A stretch of DNA of 64,000 nucleotides from Micromonospora sp. WMMA1363 (GTDB taxonomy: Bacteria > Actinomycetota > Actinomycetes > Mycobacteriales > Micromonosporaceae). The position numbers and the translations under genes are program-made. Shown one piece after another: positions 8,277 through 16,906 of this stretch. The notes under the pieces were generated by a model that saw nothing but the letters and a program-made list of their open reading frames with translations, did not search any database and had not been told where the DNA came from. Within the stretch, counting starts at the first letter, position 1. Each line of letters begins with the position of its first letter. The stretch covers positions 434,001 through 498,000 of the forward strand of contig NZ_JAUALB010000001.1 in assembly GCF_030345795.1 (NCBI RefSeq). Direction: 5' to 3'.

Positions 8277-8525
8277 CTATCGACCGATCGCGTCAACCGG
8301 CGGGGCCGGGGTCATCAGTGCGTCTGTCACCGCCTGGTGGTGCCTGCCGACCGGGACCACCTGGGAGCGGGTGATGATCGTGAGGACACCGAGGGTGACG
8401 CCGGCGACCGCGACGTCAACCCCGGGCGGTACCGGGAGTCCGAACAGCACCAGGACGGCAACCGCGTATTTGATGAGATCGAGCAGCACGACCGGGTTGT
8501 CTTTTACATACTTTGCGTACCTCAA
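8277..8525 (-). CDS. Phage holin-like protein
   Basis: 82 aa from a TTG at 8525 preceded by AAGGAG. Two hydrophobic segments (PVVLLDLIKYAVAVLVLFGL and VDVAVAGVTLGVLTIIT) and a polar tail fit a small holin that opens the membrane for the endolysin encoded just upstream. No family-specific motif; the call rests on size, topology and position. Confidence 0.65.
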   Translation of the reverse strand: MRYAKYVKDNPVVLLDLIKYAVAVLVLFGLPVPPGVDVAVAGVTLGVLTIITRSQVVPVGRHHQAVTDALMTPAPPVDAIGR

Positions 8526-8539
8526 AACGGGGCTCCTTA

Positions 8540-9208
8540 TCAGTCGGACAGGCGGGAATGCAACTCGTCCGCAACCGCTTTCGCAAGAGCGTCGAGAACG
8601 GCGGGGTCGCTGATGTCGATTACCACCGGGGTTGGCTTCGTCAGTTTTTCGGCTAGGGCCTCGATTTTCTGCTCAATCCTGGTGACCCGCGCGGTCAACG
8701 AATTCCGGGTTTGCAGAACGTAGTAGTTGGTGGACGCCAGCACCCCCTCAACAGTCGTGGTGGGGTTGCTGTACTTGACGTCTCCGTAGTTGGCAAACAG
8801 TCGAACCTTATCGGACAGCCTCATATCAATCTCTCCCAACCAAGGCTTAGTAGAGCGTTCGTGTGACGGGCGCGTATTGAAATGGACGTGTTTGGTGTGA
8901 GGGTTACTGCCCTTGTATGTGCGCCATTTACCCAAACCCCACGTCCGGGACGTGATTTTGCGGTTATAGATGATGTACTGGATTGACTCGTGGCGGATAG
9001 CAGCCCTGATGCACTCCCAAACATTCACACCATCCACGTCCATGTCCCACGCGTCCACGGAGCCGTCGGGATCAGGATTGTGATCGGATTTGGTGTTTCG
9101 GTGAGCGGCGTCGCCGATGGTGCCGTCCGATGTTTTGTCCCGGTGCGGCCAGCGGGCATTCACCTCGGCCCGGAACCTGGTTAGTGTCGGGTTGAGATAC
9201 CAACCCAC
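8540..9208 (-). CDS. Endolysin, M15-type zinc peptidase
   Basis: 222 aa. The N-terminal half has the LAS/M15 metallopeptidase layout: SDHNPD (41-46), DAWDMD (52-57) and HTKHVHF (104-110), supplying His/Asp/His zinc ligands; it should cleave peptidoglycan stem peptides. The C-terminal half (from about 130) has a helical, coiled-coil-like segment (SLTARVTRIEQKIEALAEKL) probably for wall attachment or oligomerisation. GTG start after a G-rich ribosome site, overlapping the previous gene by 28 bases. Lies directly before the holin. Confidence 0.8.
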   Translation of the reverse strand: MGWYLNPTLTRFRAEVNARWPHRDKTSDGTIGDAAHRNTKSDHNPDPDGSVDAWDMDVDGVNVWECIRAAIRHESIQYIIYNRKITSRTWGLGKWRTYKGSNPHTKHVHFNTRPSHERSTKPWLGEIDMRLSDKVRLFANYGDVKYSNPTTTVEGVLASTNYYVLQTRNSLTARVTRIEQKIEALAEKLTKPTPVVIDISDPAVLDALAKAVADELHSRLSD

Positions 9209-9513
9209 ACGACCACCCCCCGCCGTCCAGGCACGGTATCGCCGTGACGCCTGTCCGCGTCGTGGCGGTTATCTGTACGCAGCATCCTGTTTTCGGCCTC
9301 CAAATGGTCCACACGCCGCTCAAGAGCCCGCAGTGCCGCCTCTAGCCGGTCCGCTCTCGCCTTCTGCGCCTCAGCCTCACCACGCCACAAAACGGCTGTT
9401 GTCTCGTCGGCGGACGACCGCATCCGGGCCCACAAAATACCCACCGCGGCGCCCATTGTCAGGGCCGCTATAAGCATCCCGAGAGCGGACCCGGCCAGCT
9501 CTATCGGGCTCAC
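9181..9513 (-). CDS. Small membrane protein with coiled coil, phage lysis region
   Basis: 110 aa from the GTG at 9513, whose GTGA overlaps the stop of the upstream gene; a TTG at 9543 is less likely. One hydrophobic helix near the N-terminus (IELAGSALGMLIAALTMGAA) is followed by a long charged coiled coil (QKARADRLEAALRALERR onward). The layout recalls spanin-like or accessory lysis proteins, but no family is recognised. Confidence 0.6.
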   Translation of the reverse strand: MSPIELAGSALGMLIAALTMGAAVGILWARMRSSADETTAVLWRGEAEAQKARADRLEAALRALERRVDHLEAENRMLRTDNRHDADRRHGDTVPGRRGVVVWVGISTRH

Positions 9514-10025
9514 AGGGAAATCCACTCGGCGATCAGGAAACAACCGCCGTAGTCGGTGCGCGCGTTAAGGCTCGACCCGGAACTTTGATTACCCCTGATC
9601 TCCAGTCCCTCTCCCGCGTCCATGTACAGAACCCATGACGCGTTGAGGCGGATAAACCCGGTGGTGGAGGGGATAGACAAAGATGATACCGGGGTTCCGG
9701 AGTCGGTCGTGTACAGAAACACTGCACGTGCGCCGGATGCGTTACCGTCCCACGCATTACCGTATGTCACCCGGTAGCGGCCCGCTGTTTGCACCACGAT
9801 ACGGCCGTTGCTGACATCAGCCATCCCATCATTGTTTTCCAGTACAGTATTGAGGTCATGCTTCGTCGTCACCGACGGTGGGATGGACTGATCCGTGTTA
9901 CGCCACAGGTGGCAGAACGGCTTGTAGTAGACCGATCTTTCGATTGCGAACTTGGTATGTTCATTGAGACTAGCGGCAGTTACCAACTCCCCGGCGCTGA
10001 AACCCGTCAACGTCGGTATAGTCAT
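9510..10025 (-). CDS. Phage tail-tip protein with jelly-roll-like domain
   Basis: 171 aa. The C-terminal 100 residues alternate short beta strands (GRYRVTYGNAWDGN, LNASWVLYMDAGEGLEI, GGCFLIAEWISL) like C1q/TNF-type jelly-roll domains found on phage receptor-binding proteins. The N-terminus (FSAGELVTAASLNEH) is typical of actinophage minor tail proteins. Likely a host-recognition or decoration protein; exact role not determined. Confidence 0.6.
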   Translation of the reverse strand: MTIPTLTGFSAGELVTAASLNEHTKFAIERSVYYKPFCHLWRNTDQSIPPSVTTKHDLNTVLENNDGMADVSNGRIVVQTAGRYRVTYGNAWDGNASGARAVFLYTTDSGTPVSSLSIPSTTGFIRLNASWVLYMDAGEGLEIRGNQSSGSSLNARTDYGGCFLIAEWISL

Positions 10026-10057
10026 CGGACCTCCGAAACCTTCTGGGCAACAAAAAT

Positions 10058-10075
10058 GGGGCCCCTAAGGGCCCC
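10058..10075 (-). terminator. Terminator after the tail-tip gene
   Basis: GGGGCCC stem with CTAA loop; on the minus strand it is followed by ATTTTTG. It falls between the tail protein (ending 10093) and the next minus-strand gene (starting 10025), dividing the late transcript. Confidence 0.7.
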
Positions 10076-10092
10076 GTTCTGACTTGAATGTG

Positions 10093-12603
10093 TCAGTAAA
10101 CGGCTATGCAGGTTTCGGTATCGAGTCTCCCGGAAGGCCCCTCCAAAACCCACCCGTCGGAGCGGCCAGCATCGGAGACGGTGAACTCCGTCGTCCACTC
10201 CCACAGGGTGCCGTTACGCACAATGCCCACGTTGACGCCCTCCACGAAGCAGTCCAGCGCGGGCGCCGGGGCGGACGGCGGCAGCGCCGCCAGCGCCAGG
10301 CGGTCTGAGACGTCGGCGGATGCTGCTAGGGCCCGTTGTGGGGCGTCGCCGTCACCGGTGAGTGTGTGCGCTTGCACCCGTAGGGTGTCGCACCTGGGGG
10401 AGGCATCCCGGTACCGGTGCAGCGTCCAGGACGCCGCGTCCTGAACCTCGCTAGGGTCTGCGACGTCCCGGCGGATCGTCAAAGCCCTCACACCGTGCTG
10501 CGCGATGCTGCCCTGATCCTCGGCCGTGCGGCGGAGCCCCGTCGACCGCTCCGCCGTGATGCTGTTGTGCACGTGGCTGTCGTCGAGGGCGAACCTCAGG
10601 CCAGGAGTCCACTCTGTCAGCGTCCACCGGACCGGGGCCCCGACCCGACGGTGCCGGGAGTGATAGGTGACCTCACCGGCCGGGCCCATCATCAGGACAC
10701 CGCCCGCGTCCCCGGCCGTCCCGGATGCGACCTCCCAGCCGTCAGCGTGGTTGTCCCACCGGGGCGACAGTAGCTCCGACAGGGGCGCGTCCAGGGCCCG
10801 CGACCCCGACCAGCCCAGCCCGTCCAACAGCCGATGGATACGGTCCGTTTCCGTGTCGACATGCCGATCCCACCCAAAACCGTCTAGCACCTGGTGCAGC
10901 CCATCCGGGATGTCCATAGCCGCAATCAGATGATTAATGGTGCCCTGTGGGGCATCCGCGTACCCGACACTGCCGCTGGACAACACGTACCGTCGACCCG
11001 CGAACAGGCCATCACCCACGACAGGGCTAGTCATGACACCCGGCGTTGAGCTGTAAAAGCCGTCCAGCTCAACACCGTTCACCCAGATCTGCGCGTACGG
11101 TTTCTGCCACCGGGAGCCAATCCCAAACCGCGCCCCAATGTGATAGACCGTCCCCGGTTGGATGACACCAGGGTTGGTGATTGCTCGGACGGCGCTAGCT
11201 TGTCCCGCATACGCCTCAGCAACAACAGTGCCATCGGACCGAATCTGGACGTGGGAGTGCACGTGTCCTGTAGAGGTGCGTGACTGCCACAGCGTGTGAT
11301 AGTGCGTCAAACTCTCCGGTCGATACCACAGATCCACGGTCAGTGTGCGGCACGCCCCAACAGCAGGACTGCCATGCCTCGACAGTTCCAGGACCGATCC
11401 TGCTAGGTAACTCTCAGACCTGTTATCGAACCCCCCGGATTCGCTGCCGTCGGCGTGCACCATCGTTTTTGTGGTGCCGAAACCTGCGGCCCCGTCGTCC
11501 GGGGGGTTAATGCAGTCCCGCACCCTCAACGGCAGTCCGGGCCCATACTCGGGGTATGTTGTTGTCGCTTCAGTCGATTCGACCGCCGGCCAATACCACA
11601 GTCGGGGGGACAACACACCGATAGCGCCCGTATTAGCATCGACTGTTGGAGACGGCGGAATGCTGTTCTGCGCCGCCCAATCACGTACGGCCATGCGGTA
11701 CGACGACGGTATCGGTTGTGTGAGCAACGCCGACATGTCGACACAATCCGCAGTCAACGTGGACAGTGGACCTGTGTATTCCTGCGACCAGCGCTCAACA
11801 TAGCCACGGAAAATCGGGTAGACGCCCGACAGGTGGGCAACCTCGGCAGCCCCGATATTGTCCAGCCGAACTTTGGGGGCCGTGACCAGCACGTCAACCG
11901 GCGCTAGGATCATCATTCGCATAACCCCGTCATACGGGGCGGTGTCAGTCGCAGACAACGTTACCCAACCGGCTCCCGGTGGTGCGGGGTCAGTCCACAC
12001 GACTTGAGTCTTTGACGTCTGGTCGTAGCTTTCATACGTCAACCCGAGATGACAGTTAGCTCCCGAGCCCACATTGCGCATGTCAACCCGGACGGAGACC
12101 AACTGTCCGGCTTCGACGGGTATCACGTCGGAATCCCCGCCCAGGCCAGAACGATATGCAGTGTCGGTGCCAGTGCCACCACGGAACCGGAAAACTGCTT
12201 GTCCGGCGTCACTGTCAAACGCAGCGATAACCTCGCCGGTTTGGGCGTTAGCCCACGTCTCCCCGCCATCGGATGAGCGTTGCCAACGGGGAGCCGCCAA
12301 CACGCCTTCGATTGAGGGATGGACACATTCGGCAGGTAGCCAATTGTCATCCGCTATCCCATAGACGCGGATGGGCTGGCGAGGTTTCACGGCAGCCAGG
12401 TTGAGATCCCCGGCGCCGGTTCCGGTGTCAGTGTCGGTGTCGAAAACGACAGCAGCCGTCCCCGCCTCGATCCTGTCAAGCTCGTACGTGCGGCCCCGCC
12501 GACACCATATCGAGGCAACCCAATCGGTTACATCAGTCCACCTGAAGATTGGATCGGTGATCCGCGCCCCCGACGCACCTACCTCCACCCGAATACTCGG
12601 CAT
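10093..12603 (-). CDS. Phage tail-tip protein (Dit/Tal-like) with LamG-like domain
   Basis: 836 aa from the ATG at 12603. Sequence upstream of this ATG belongs to an IS, so longer starts are spurious. The N-terminus (MPSIRVEVGASGARITDPI, then RGRTYELDRIEAGTAAVVFD) is the standard start of actinophage minor tail proteins following the tape measure. The middle has a concanavalin/LamG-like stretch (CRTLTVDLWYRPESLTHYHT, WVNGVELDGFYSS). The IS begins 11 bases upstream of the ATG; before insertion the ATG overlapped the tape-measure stop as TGATG, so it has lost coupled translation and its ribosome site. Confidence 0.75.
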   Translation of the reverse strand: MPSIRVEVGASGARITDPIFRWTDVTDWVASIWCRRGRTYELDRIEAGTAAVVFDTDTDTGTGAGDLNLAAVKPRQPIRVYGIADDNWLPAECVHPSIEGVLAAPRWQRSSDGGETWANAQTGEVIAAFDSDAGQAVFRFRGGTGTDTAYRSGLGGDSDVIPVEAGQLVSVRVDMRNVGSGANCHLGLTYESYDQTSKTQVVWTDPAPPGAGWVTLSATDTAPYDGVMRMMILAPVDVLVTAPKVRLDNIGAAEVAHLSGVYPIFRGYVERWSQEYTGPLSTLTADCVDMSALLTQPIPSSYRMAVRDWAAQNSIPPSPTVDANTGAIGVLSPRLWYWPAVESTEATTTYPEYGPGLPLRVRDCINPPDDGAAGFGTTKTMVHADGSESGGFDNRSESYLAGSVLELSRHGSPAVGACRTLTVDLWYRPESLTHYHTLWQSRTSTGHVHSHVQIRSDGTVVAEAYAGQASAVRAITNPGVIQPGTVYHIGARFGIGSRWQKPYAQIWVNGVELDGFYSSTPGVMTSPVVGDGLFAGRRYVLSSGSVGYADAPQGTINHLIAAMDIPDGLHQVLDGFGWDRHVDTETDRIHRLLDGLGWSGSRALDAPLSELLSPRWDNHADGWEVASGTAGDAGGVLMMGPAGEVTYHSRHRRVGAPVRWTLTEWTPGLRFALDDSHVHNSITAERSTGLRRTAEDQGSIAQHGVRALTIRRDVADPSEVQDAASWTLHRYRDASPRCDTLRVQAHTLTGDGDAPQRALAASADVSDRLALAALPPSAPAPALDCFVEGVNVGIVRNGTLWEWTTEFTVSDAGRSDGWVLEGPSGRLDTETCIAVY

Positions 12604-12614
12604 CACAGGCCAGT

Positions 12615-13606
12615 GAGCTGATCTCAGCGACGCGAATGTGTTGATTGGTACGACACGGGCGAACCGGGTCACGCCGGACGGTGCTGGAAGTGGGCGTGGA
12701 GCCATCGATAGACAGGTCTTTGCGACAAGATCCACGTCTTCGAGAGGGCTCCACGTGATTGCCTATCGTGCCATGGTCGACGTCCCCAGGGAACTCGTGC
12801 AGTACCTCGGCCGGCTGCTTGCCGCGCAACGCCGAGCCAAGGGGACACGGCGCGACACCCGCGCGTTGACCTGCTTCTACCAGGCACTCCTGGTGCTCGT
12901 CTGGTTCCGCAAAGGCGAGGACGCGACCCTGCTGGGCGCCGGGTTCGGCATCTCCCGGGCCACTGCGTACCGGTATATGGCCGAGGGTGTCGCAGTGTTG
13001 GCCGCGCAGGCCCAGGATCTACACACAGCCCTGCGCCGGGTCGCCGACGACGGCTGGTCGTACGTGATCCTGGACGGAAAGCTGTTCGACTGCGACCGGG
13101 TGGCCGAGACCACCCTCAGCGTCAAGGGCGACACGATCGACGCCTGGTATTCCGGCAAGCATCGTGACTTCGGCGGAAACGTTCAAGCGGTCATGCGCCC
13201 GGACGGCCTGCCGGTGTGGACCTCCGCGGCGATGCCGGGGCATCTGCACGATCTGACCTGCGCCCAACAGCAGGGCATCACGGCTGCCCTGAACTGGGCC
13301 GCCTCCGAACTCGACCTGCCTACCCTGGCCGACTCCGGTTACGAAGGCGCAGGTCAAGGCGTCAAAGTCCCGGTCAAGCAGCCCACCGACGGGCAGCGGC
13401 TCGCTCCCGACAACCGCGCCTACAACCGGCTGCTACGCGGACTGCGCTGGCAGGGCGAACGCGGCTTCGCGATCCTGGTCGGACGCTGGAAAACCCTCCG
13501 GCATACCACCGCCAGCCCACACCGGATCAGCGACATCCTCGCCGCCGCACTCCACCTGACCCATTTCGAGTACAAGTACCTACCGCAAAGTCGCTGAGAT
13601 TACTTC
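12615..13606 (+). mobile_element. IS5-type element, copy 1 (992 bp)
   Basis: Imperfect terminal repeats GAGCTGATCTCAGCGAC (left) and GAAGTAATCTCAGCGAC (right, reversed), 14 of 17 matching. Target duplication AGT at 12612-12614 and 13607-13609. Copies 2 and 3 both have ACT, so the target is ANT, which suits the ISL2 group of the IS5 family. It lies two codons before the end of the tape-measure gene. Confidence 0.9.
12755..13597 (+). CDS. IS5-family transposase, copy 1
   Basis: 280 aa from a GTG at 12755 with GAGAGG upstream. DDE transposase of the IS5/DDE_4 type: an N-terminal region with helix-turn-helix (LLGAGFGISRATAYRYMAEG), first Asp in VILDGKLFD, middle SGKHRDFGGNVQAV, second Asp in LADSGYEGAG, and a C-terminal RGFAILVGRWKTLR block with the following helices. 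Open and apparently intact. Same protein as at 17047 and 19007. Confidence 0.9.
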   Translation: MIAYRAMVDVPRELVQYLGRLLAAQRRAKGTRRDTRALTCFYQALLVLVWFRKGEDATLLGAGFGISRATAYRYMAEGVAVLAAQAQDLHTALRRVADDGWSYVILDGKLFDCDRVAETTLSVKGDTIDAWYSGKHRDFGGNVQAVMRPDGLPVWTSAAMPGHLHDLTCAQQQGITAALNWAASELDLPTLADSGYEGAGQGVKVPVKQPTDGQRLAPDNRAYNRLLRGLRWQGERGFAILVGRWKTLRHTTASPHRISDILAAALHLTHFEYKYLPQSR

Positions 13607-15661
13607 AGTAACACCCCCATTGCGTCTGCCAGTACGGACGATCTCGTCCCGCACCGTGAGCGCGATCGTCCGCGCTAGATCCCGTTCCGCCGTGACACTG
13701 CCGGCCACGTGCACCACCACCGTTGGCGCTGCCGGCCGTGCCCCGGCCCGGTGCAGGGCGACGCCGGCGGCCCCGCCCACGGGGACCACCGGTACACGAG
13801 CTGCGTCGTGGGCGTCTCCCATCGCGCCCTGGACAGCCCGCACCAGCACCCGCCGGCGGGACGTGACACCCTCCGCCATGGCCTCTGGGATAGATCGACC
13901 GGAGTACAGCGTCCAACCCTTGCCGGCAAACGGGCCCTCTAGGGCCGGGGAGAACGGCAGCATCCGGCGGGCGGAGGCGAGCACATCCCCGATCGCGTCT
14001 TTCACCCGGCCACTCATGGCGCGGATGCCGTCAATCAGCCCTTGGATGATCCGCCGGCCCGAGTCACGCAGCCACCGGCCCACACCGGACAGTGCGCCCA
14101 GGACGCGGGACCGCATCCCCATTACGACAGCGACAGCGCCGTTGACGGCCGACCGAATGACAGTCCGCCAGAACCCCCAGTAGGCTTTCGTGGCGTTGAC
14201 GACCGCAGACCACGCTTGAGGTATCGCCGTCCGAAACCAACCAATGACAACCGCGACCGCGTTTCTGACGGCGATCCACGCGCCGGTTACGACACGCCGG
14301 AACGTGTCGCTATTCCGCCACGCGTACACCAAACCTGCCACGAGAGCGGCCAACGCCAGAGCCACTAGGCCGATAGGGTTAGCGAGCATCACCACGTTAA
14401 GTGCCGCCTGAACAGCCGTGTAGATTTTCGCGGCAACCGTGATCGTACCGAGGACCACCGCCAGCGACCCCAACCCGACCACAACCGGCTCAATCCATTC
14501 ACGATTCCGGACCATCCACTGTCCAAACTCAACGATCTTAGGGATAGCCTCGGTGAGTTTCCCTACGATCGCAAGTTCAACCTTACGGCGGAACTGATCT
14601 AGCTGCGCCCCGGCGGACTGTTGCAGCGCCTTCCCCAAATCCGCAGATGCTCCGGCGACGTCACCGATAGCCGCAACAGCCTCGGACGGGTCAAGCGCAT
14701 ACAACGCCTCACCCAAATCTTCAGCTTTTGTGCCGAAGAGTGCGACAGCGGCCTGTGACCGTTTCACGGGATCTTCAATGCCGCGCAGTCTATCCAAAAC
14801 AGTGTCCAAGCCTCGGGTGGCTTCGTCGCCTCCCTTGCCGATTTGCGCGGCCATCGTGGACGCGTCAAGCCCTACAGCCCGGAAACCGTCAGCGGTCAAT
14901 TTTGTCCCGTCCACCGCGCGGACGCTGAACTCTTTCAGCGCGTCGGCCACGGTGTCAGCGTCCCGGGCTCCCGCCTGCAACCCCTGAGACAACAGACCCA
15001 TAGCGGTTGCACCATCAACACCCAACTTACGGAATTGGGTACCGTACTCGGACACCGCATCCAAAAGATCCTCGGCGTGATCACCCGTGACCGCGAAACC
15101 CCGGCTAAGCTGATCAATTGCGTCATCGGCGGTATCCGCCAACCCGGTACGCACCATCTGACCAGCCGCCCGCGCTGTCTGCGTCACATCCTGGTCAAAC
15201 GCTTCCGCCAAATTCAAGGCTTTACCGGTGATCCGCTCAATGTCGGCATCTGCTGTCCCCTCCGGGATCAGCCCGGACGACATCACCCGGCGGATGGCAT
15301 CCATGTTTTCGCTCATGGAACGGCCGAAACCGCCCGTGTAAAGCCGGCCCGCTACCTCACCCAACCGCCCGGCCTGTTCCGGCCCGAGCTGCGCCGCGAA
15401 CTTCGCTCGCGCCCTATCCAAATCGAGTGCTCCGGCGAACGCGACACCCAGACCGGCAGCAGCGGCGGCCAAACCCGCAAGCGCGAACGTCGAATGGTCA
15501 GCAGCCGAGGAAACCCGACGACTGAAACGGTCCATCCCGGATCCCGCCACGCCGCTACGCTTATCAACGTCCGACAACCCGGCGCCCAAGGATTTAAGCG
15601 CAGACATCGCCGTTTTAGCGTCACCGGCAACAACAACCTTGAGTTGCCTCGTCTCAGCCAC
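13580..15661 (-). CDS. Phage tail tape measure protein
   Basis: 693 aa from the GTG at 15661 (GGGGAGG upstream), overlapping the end of the tail-chaperone T frame. The N-terminal half is helical and contains the phage tape-measure region (MSENMDAIRRVMSSGL, AAGQMVRTGLADTADDAID). Around residues 390-450 lie hydrophobic helices (GLGSLAVVLGTITVAA, NPIGLVALALAALVAGLVYA), then GVGRWLRDSGRRIIQGLIDG repeats usual in tape measures. The last eight residues (EVISATLR) come from IS copy 1; the original end was VTGL. The protein is thus almost unchanged. Confidence 0.85.
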   Translation of the reverse strand: MAETRQLKVVVAGDAKTAMSALKSLGAGLSDVDKRSGVAGSGMDRFSRRVSSAADHSTFALAGLAAAAAGLGVAFAGALDLDRARAKFAAQLGPEQAGRLGEVAGRLYTGGFGRSMSENMDAIRRVMSSGLIPEGTADADIERITGKALNLAEAFDQDVTQTARAAGQMVRTGLADTADDAIDQLSRGFAVTGDHAEDLLDAVSEYGTQFRKLGVDGATAMGLLSQGLQAGARDADTVADALKEFSVRAVDGTKLTADGFRAVGLDASTMAAQIGKGGDEATRGLDTVLDRLRGIEDPVKRSQAAVALFGTKAEDLGEALYALDPSEAVAAIGDVAGASADLGKALQQSAGAQLDQFRRKVELAIVGKLTEAIPKIVEFGQWMVRNREWIEPVVVGLGSLAVVLGTITVAAKIYTAVQAALNVVMLANPIGLVALALAALVAGLVYAWRNSDTFRRVVTGAWIAVRNAVAVVIGWFRTAIPQAWSAVVNATKAYWGFWRTVIRSAVNGAVAVVMGMRSRVLGALSGVGRWLRDSGRRIIQGLIDGIRAMSGRVKDAIGDVLASARRMLPFSPALEGPFAGKGWTLYSGRSIPEAMAEGVTSRRRVLVRAVQGAMGDAHDAARVPVVPVGGAAGVALHRAGARPAAPTVVVHVAGSVTAERDLARTIALTVRDEIVRTGRRNGGVTEVISATLR

Positions 15662-16102
15662 GCCGCGCCTCCCCGTACTCGCGCATATACTCTGTGAACG
15701 CCTGAATCTCAAGCAGAGTCAAACGGCGCACCTGATCAGGCGACATCCCGTAAAAATGGCAGATGGCGGCTACATCCCGTAGCCGCCTCAGTCGTTTCCC
15801 CGGTCACGCTCCGGGGCACTATCAATCACCAGAGAGGTAATCCTGGTGCGGCGCGCGTCCTCAATGCCGAAACCCGGATCGGTTTTCCGCCGGGTCAACC
15901 AAACCAAACACGTTTGCGCCTTAGCGGACAGCCGGATCGTCATTTCCGGACGCCCCTTAGCGTCGAAAACCCGGTTCCCGTCCACGTCCACAACAGGATG
16001 CGGTCTGAAAACCTCGTCGAACGGCCGTCCCGTGTATTCCTCGAAATCCTCCATGTCGCCGAAATCGAACGAGTCAGGATCGAACACAAACTCCACGTAC
16101 AC
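15654..16102 (-). CDS. Tail assembly chaperone GT, made by -1 frameshift
   Basis: About 149 aa. Shares residues 1-103 with G, then slips at 15794-15800 and continues in the -1 frame to the TGA at 15654-15656. The extension reads RLRDVAAICHFYGMSP then DQVRRLTLLEIQAFTEYMRE, the usual T-domain style (short helical segments after FYGMSP). The T frame has no ribosome site of its own and overlaps the tape-measure start by 8 bases. G:GT balance normally sets tail assembly on the tape measure. Confidence 0.8.
15788..16102 (-). CDS. Tail assembly chaperone G
   Basis: 104 aa, zero-frame product, small acidic protein (VEFVFDPDSFDFGDMEDFEE) just upstream of the tape measure, the standard place for the siphophage G chaperone. 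GTG start at 16102, 2 bases after the gp10-like gene. The slippery heptamer GGGAAAC sits two codons before its stop, so part of the ribosomes should continue into the T frame. Confidence 0.75.
   Translation of the reverse strand: MYVEFVFDPDSFDFGDMEDFEEYTGRPFDEVFRPHPVVDVDGNRVFDAKGRPEMTIRLSAKAQTCLVWLTRRKTDPGFGIEDARRTRITSLVIDSAPERDRGND
15794..15800 (-). promoter_or_regulatory. -1 ribosomal slippery site GGGAAAC
   Basis: In the G frame the codons are CGG GGA AAC, so the heptamer has the exact X XXY YYZ phase. Slipping back one base pairs GGG and AAA and enters a 46-codon open frame ending at 15654. The downstream GGCGGCTACGGGATGTAGCC can fold as a stem (GGCTAC/GGCGGCTAC type), a possible stimulator. 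Confidence 0.8.
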
Positions 16103-16104
16103 TC

Positions 16105-16563
16105 CTAGTCTGGGAATGCTTCACCGGCGAGCGCGTCAAGCCGCGCCATGTACACGTCCAGCAGCTTTTCCGCTTCGCTGCGGATCGTAGGGTGCAGAAA
16201 ATAGCCGGGACCGCCCGACCAACCCCCATACTGGTTACCCCGCCACGGTTTGAATTGCCGATACTGTCGCGCCCCGAATTCCGCCCCCCAAAAATAGGGG
16301 TAGCGGGCGCCCCCACCGGTGACAACGGACGCGTTGGCCTGGCGGGCTGCCCGCAAACTCCGGGCAGCTTTCCGGGCAACGCCACCCACACTCGCGGCTT
16401 CCGCTTTGGATCGCGTCACAAGCTCCGCAGCCAGATCATAGTTCGCCTGCCGAACCGCCTTCGGATACTGCGCATCCACCGCCTTCAAGGCTGAGACGAA
16501 ATCCCGTAGCCCCTCGATCCGCACCGCGTCAGCGTTGAAGGTGACAGCCTTACGGGGTGACAT
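16105..16563 (-). CDS. HK97 gp10-like tail/connector protein
   Basis: 152 aa. Basic helical N-terminus (VRIEGLRDFVSALKAVDAQY), SKAEAASVGGVARKAARSLR, and the YPYFWGAEFGARQYRQFKPW block then GPGYFLHPTIR, typical of the HK97 gp10 family that joins head and tail. Overlaps the tail-tube stop by 14 bases. In most phages this gene precedes the tail terminator; here it follows the tail tube. Confidence 0.75.
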   Translation of the reverse strand: MSPRKAVTFNADAVRIEGLRDFVSALKAVDAQYPKAVRQANYDLAAELVTRSKAEAASVGGVARKAARSLRAARQANASVVTGGGARYPYFWGAEFGARQYRQFKPWRGNQYGGWSGGPGYFLHPTIRSEAEKLLDVYMARLDALAGEAFPD

Positions 16564-16906
16564 CCTTACTCCGATACACCACAGCTACCGGGGACGCGGC
16601 ACCGTCCCACAACGCCATACCCTTAAGAGACTGCTCCATGATCTGCGCACCATCAAAATTGACCGGCCCCTCATCGAAACGGCCGACCGGAACCGAAATA
16701 TCCAGGGCCCCGCCCTGCGGCGTCGACCACCGCAAATCAACCGATGCCAGGCTCCCGGACGCGACAGCCGCGGCGACACGCTGCGCATGACTCAGACCCT
16801 CGTATTCGCCCTTCAACTCAAACGTGTACTCCCGCATCCCCTCTTCAAGAGGCTCCCGTTTCCCGATCGTGGACCATCGTTCGTTGGCTAGCTTGTTGTC
16901 ACCACT

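Noticed and set aside
10093..12735. Longer tail-tip protein starting at 12735.
   Set aside because: The extra 44 residues are encoded by the IS end, not by the phage.
12638..12754. Longer IS5 transposase beginning MLIGTTRANR.
   Set aside because: The GTG at 12755 has a ribosome site and the conserved protein begins there; the extension lies in the IS leader.
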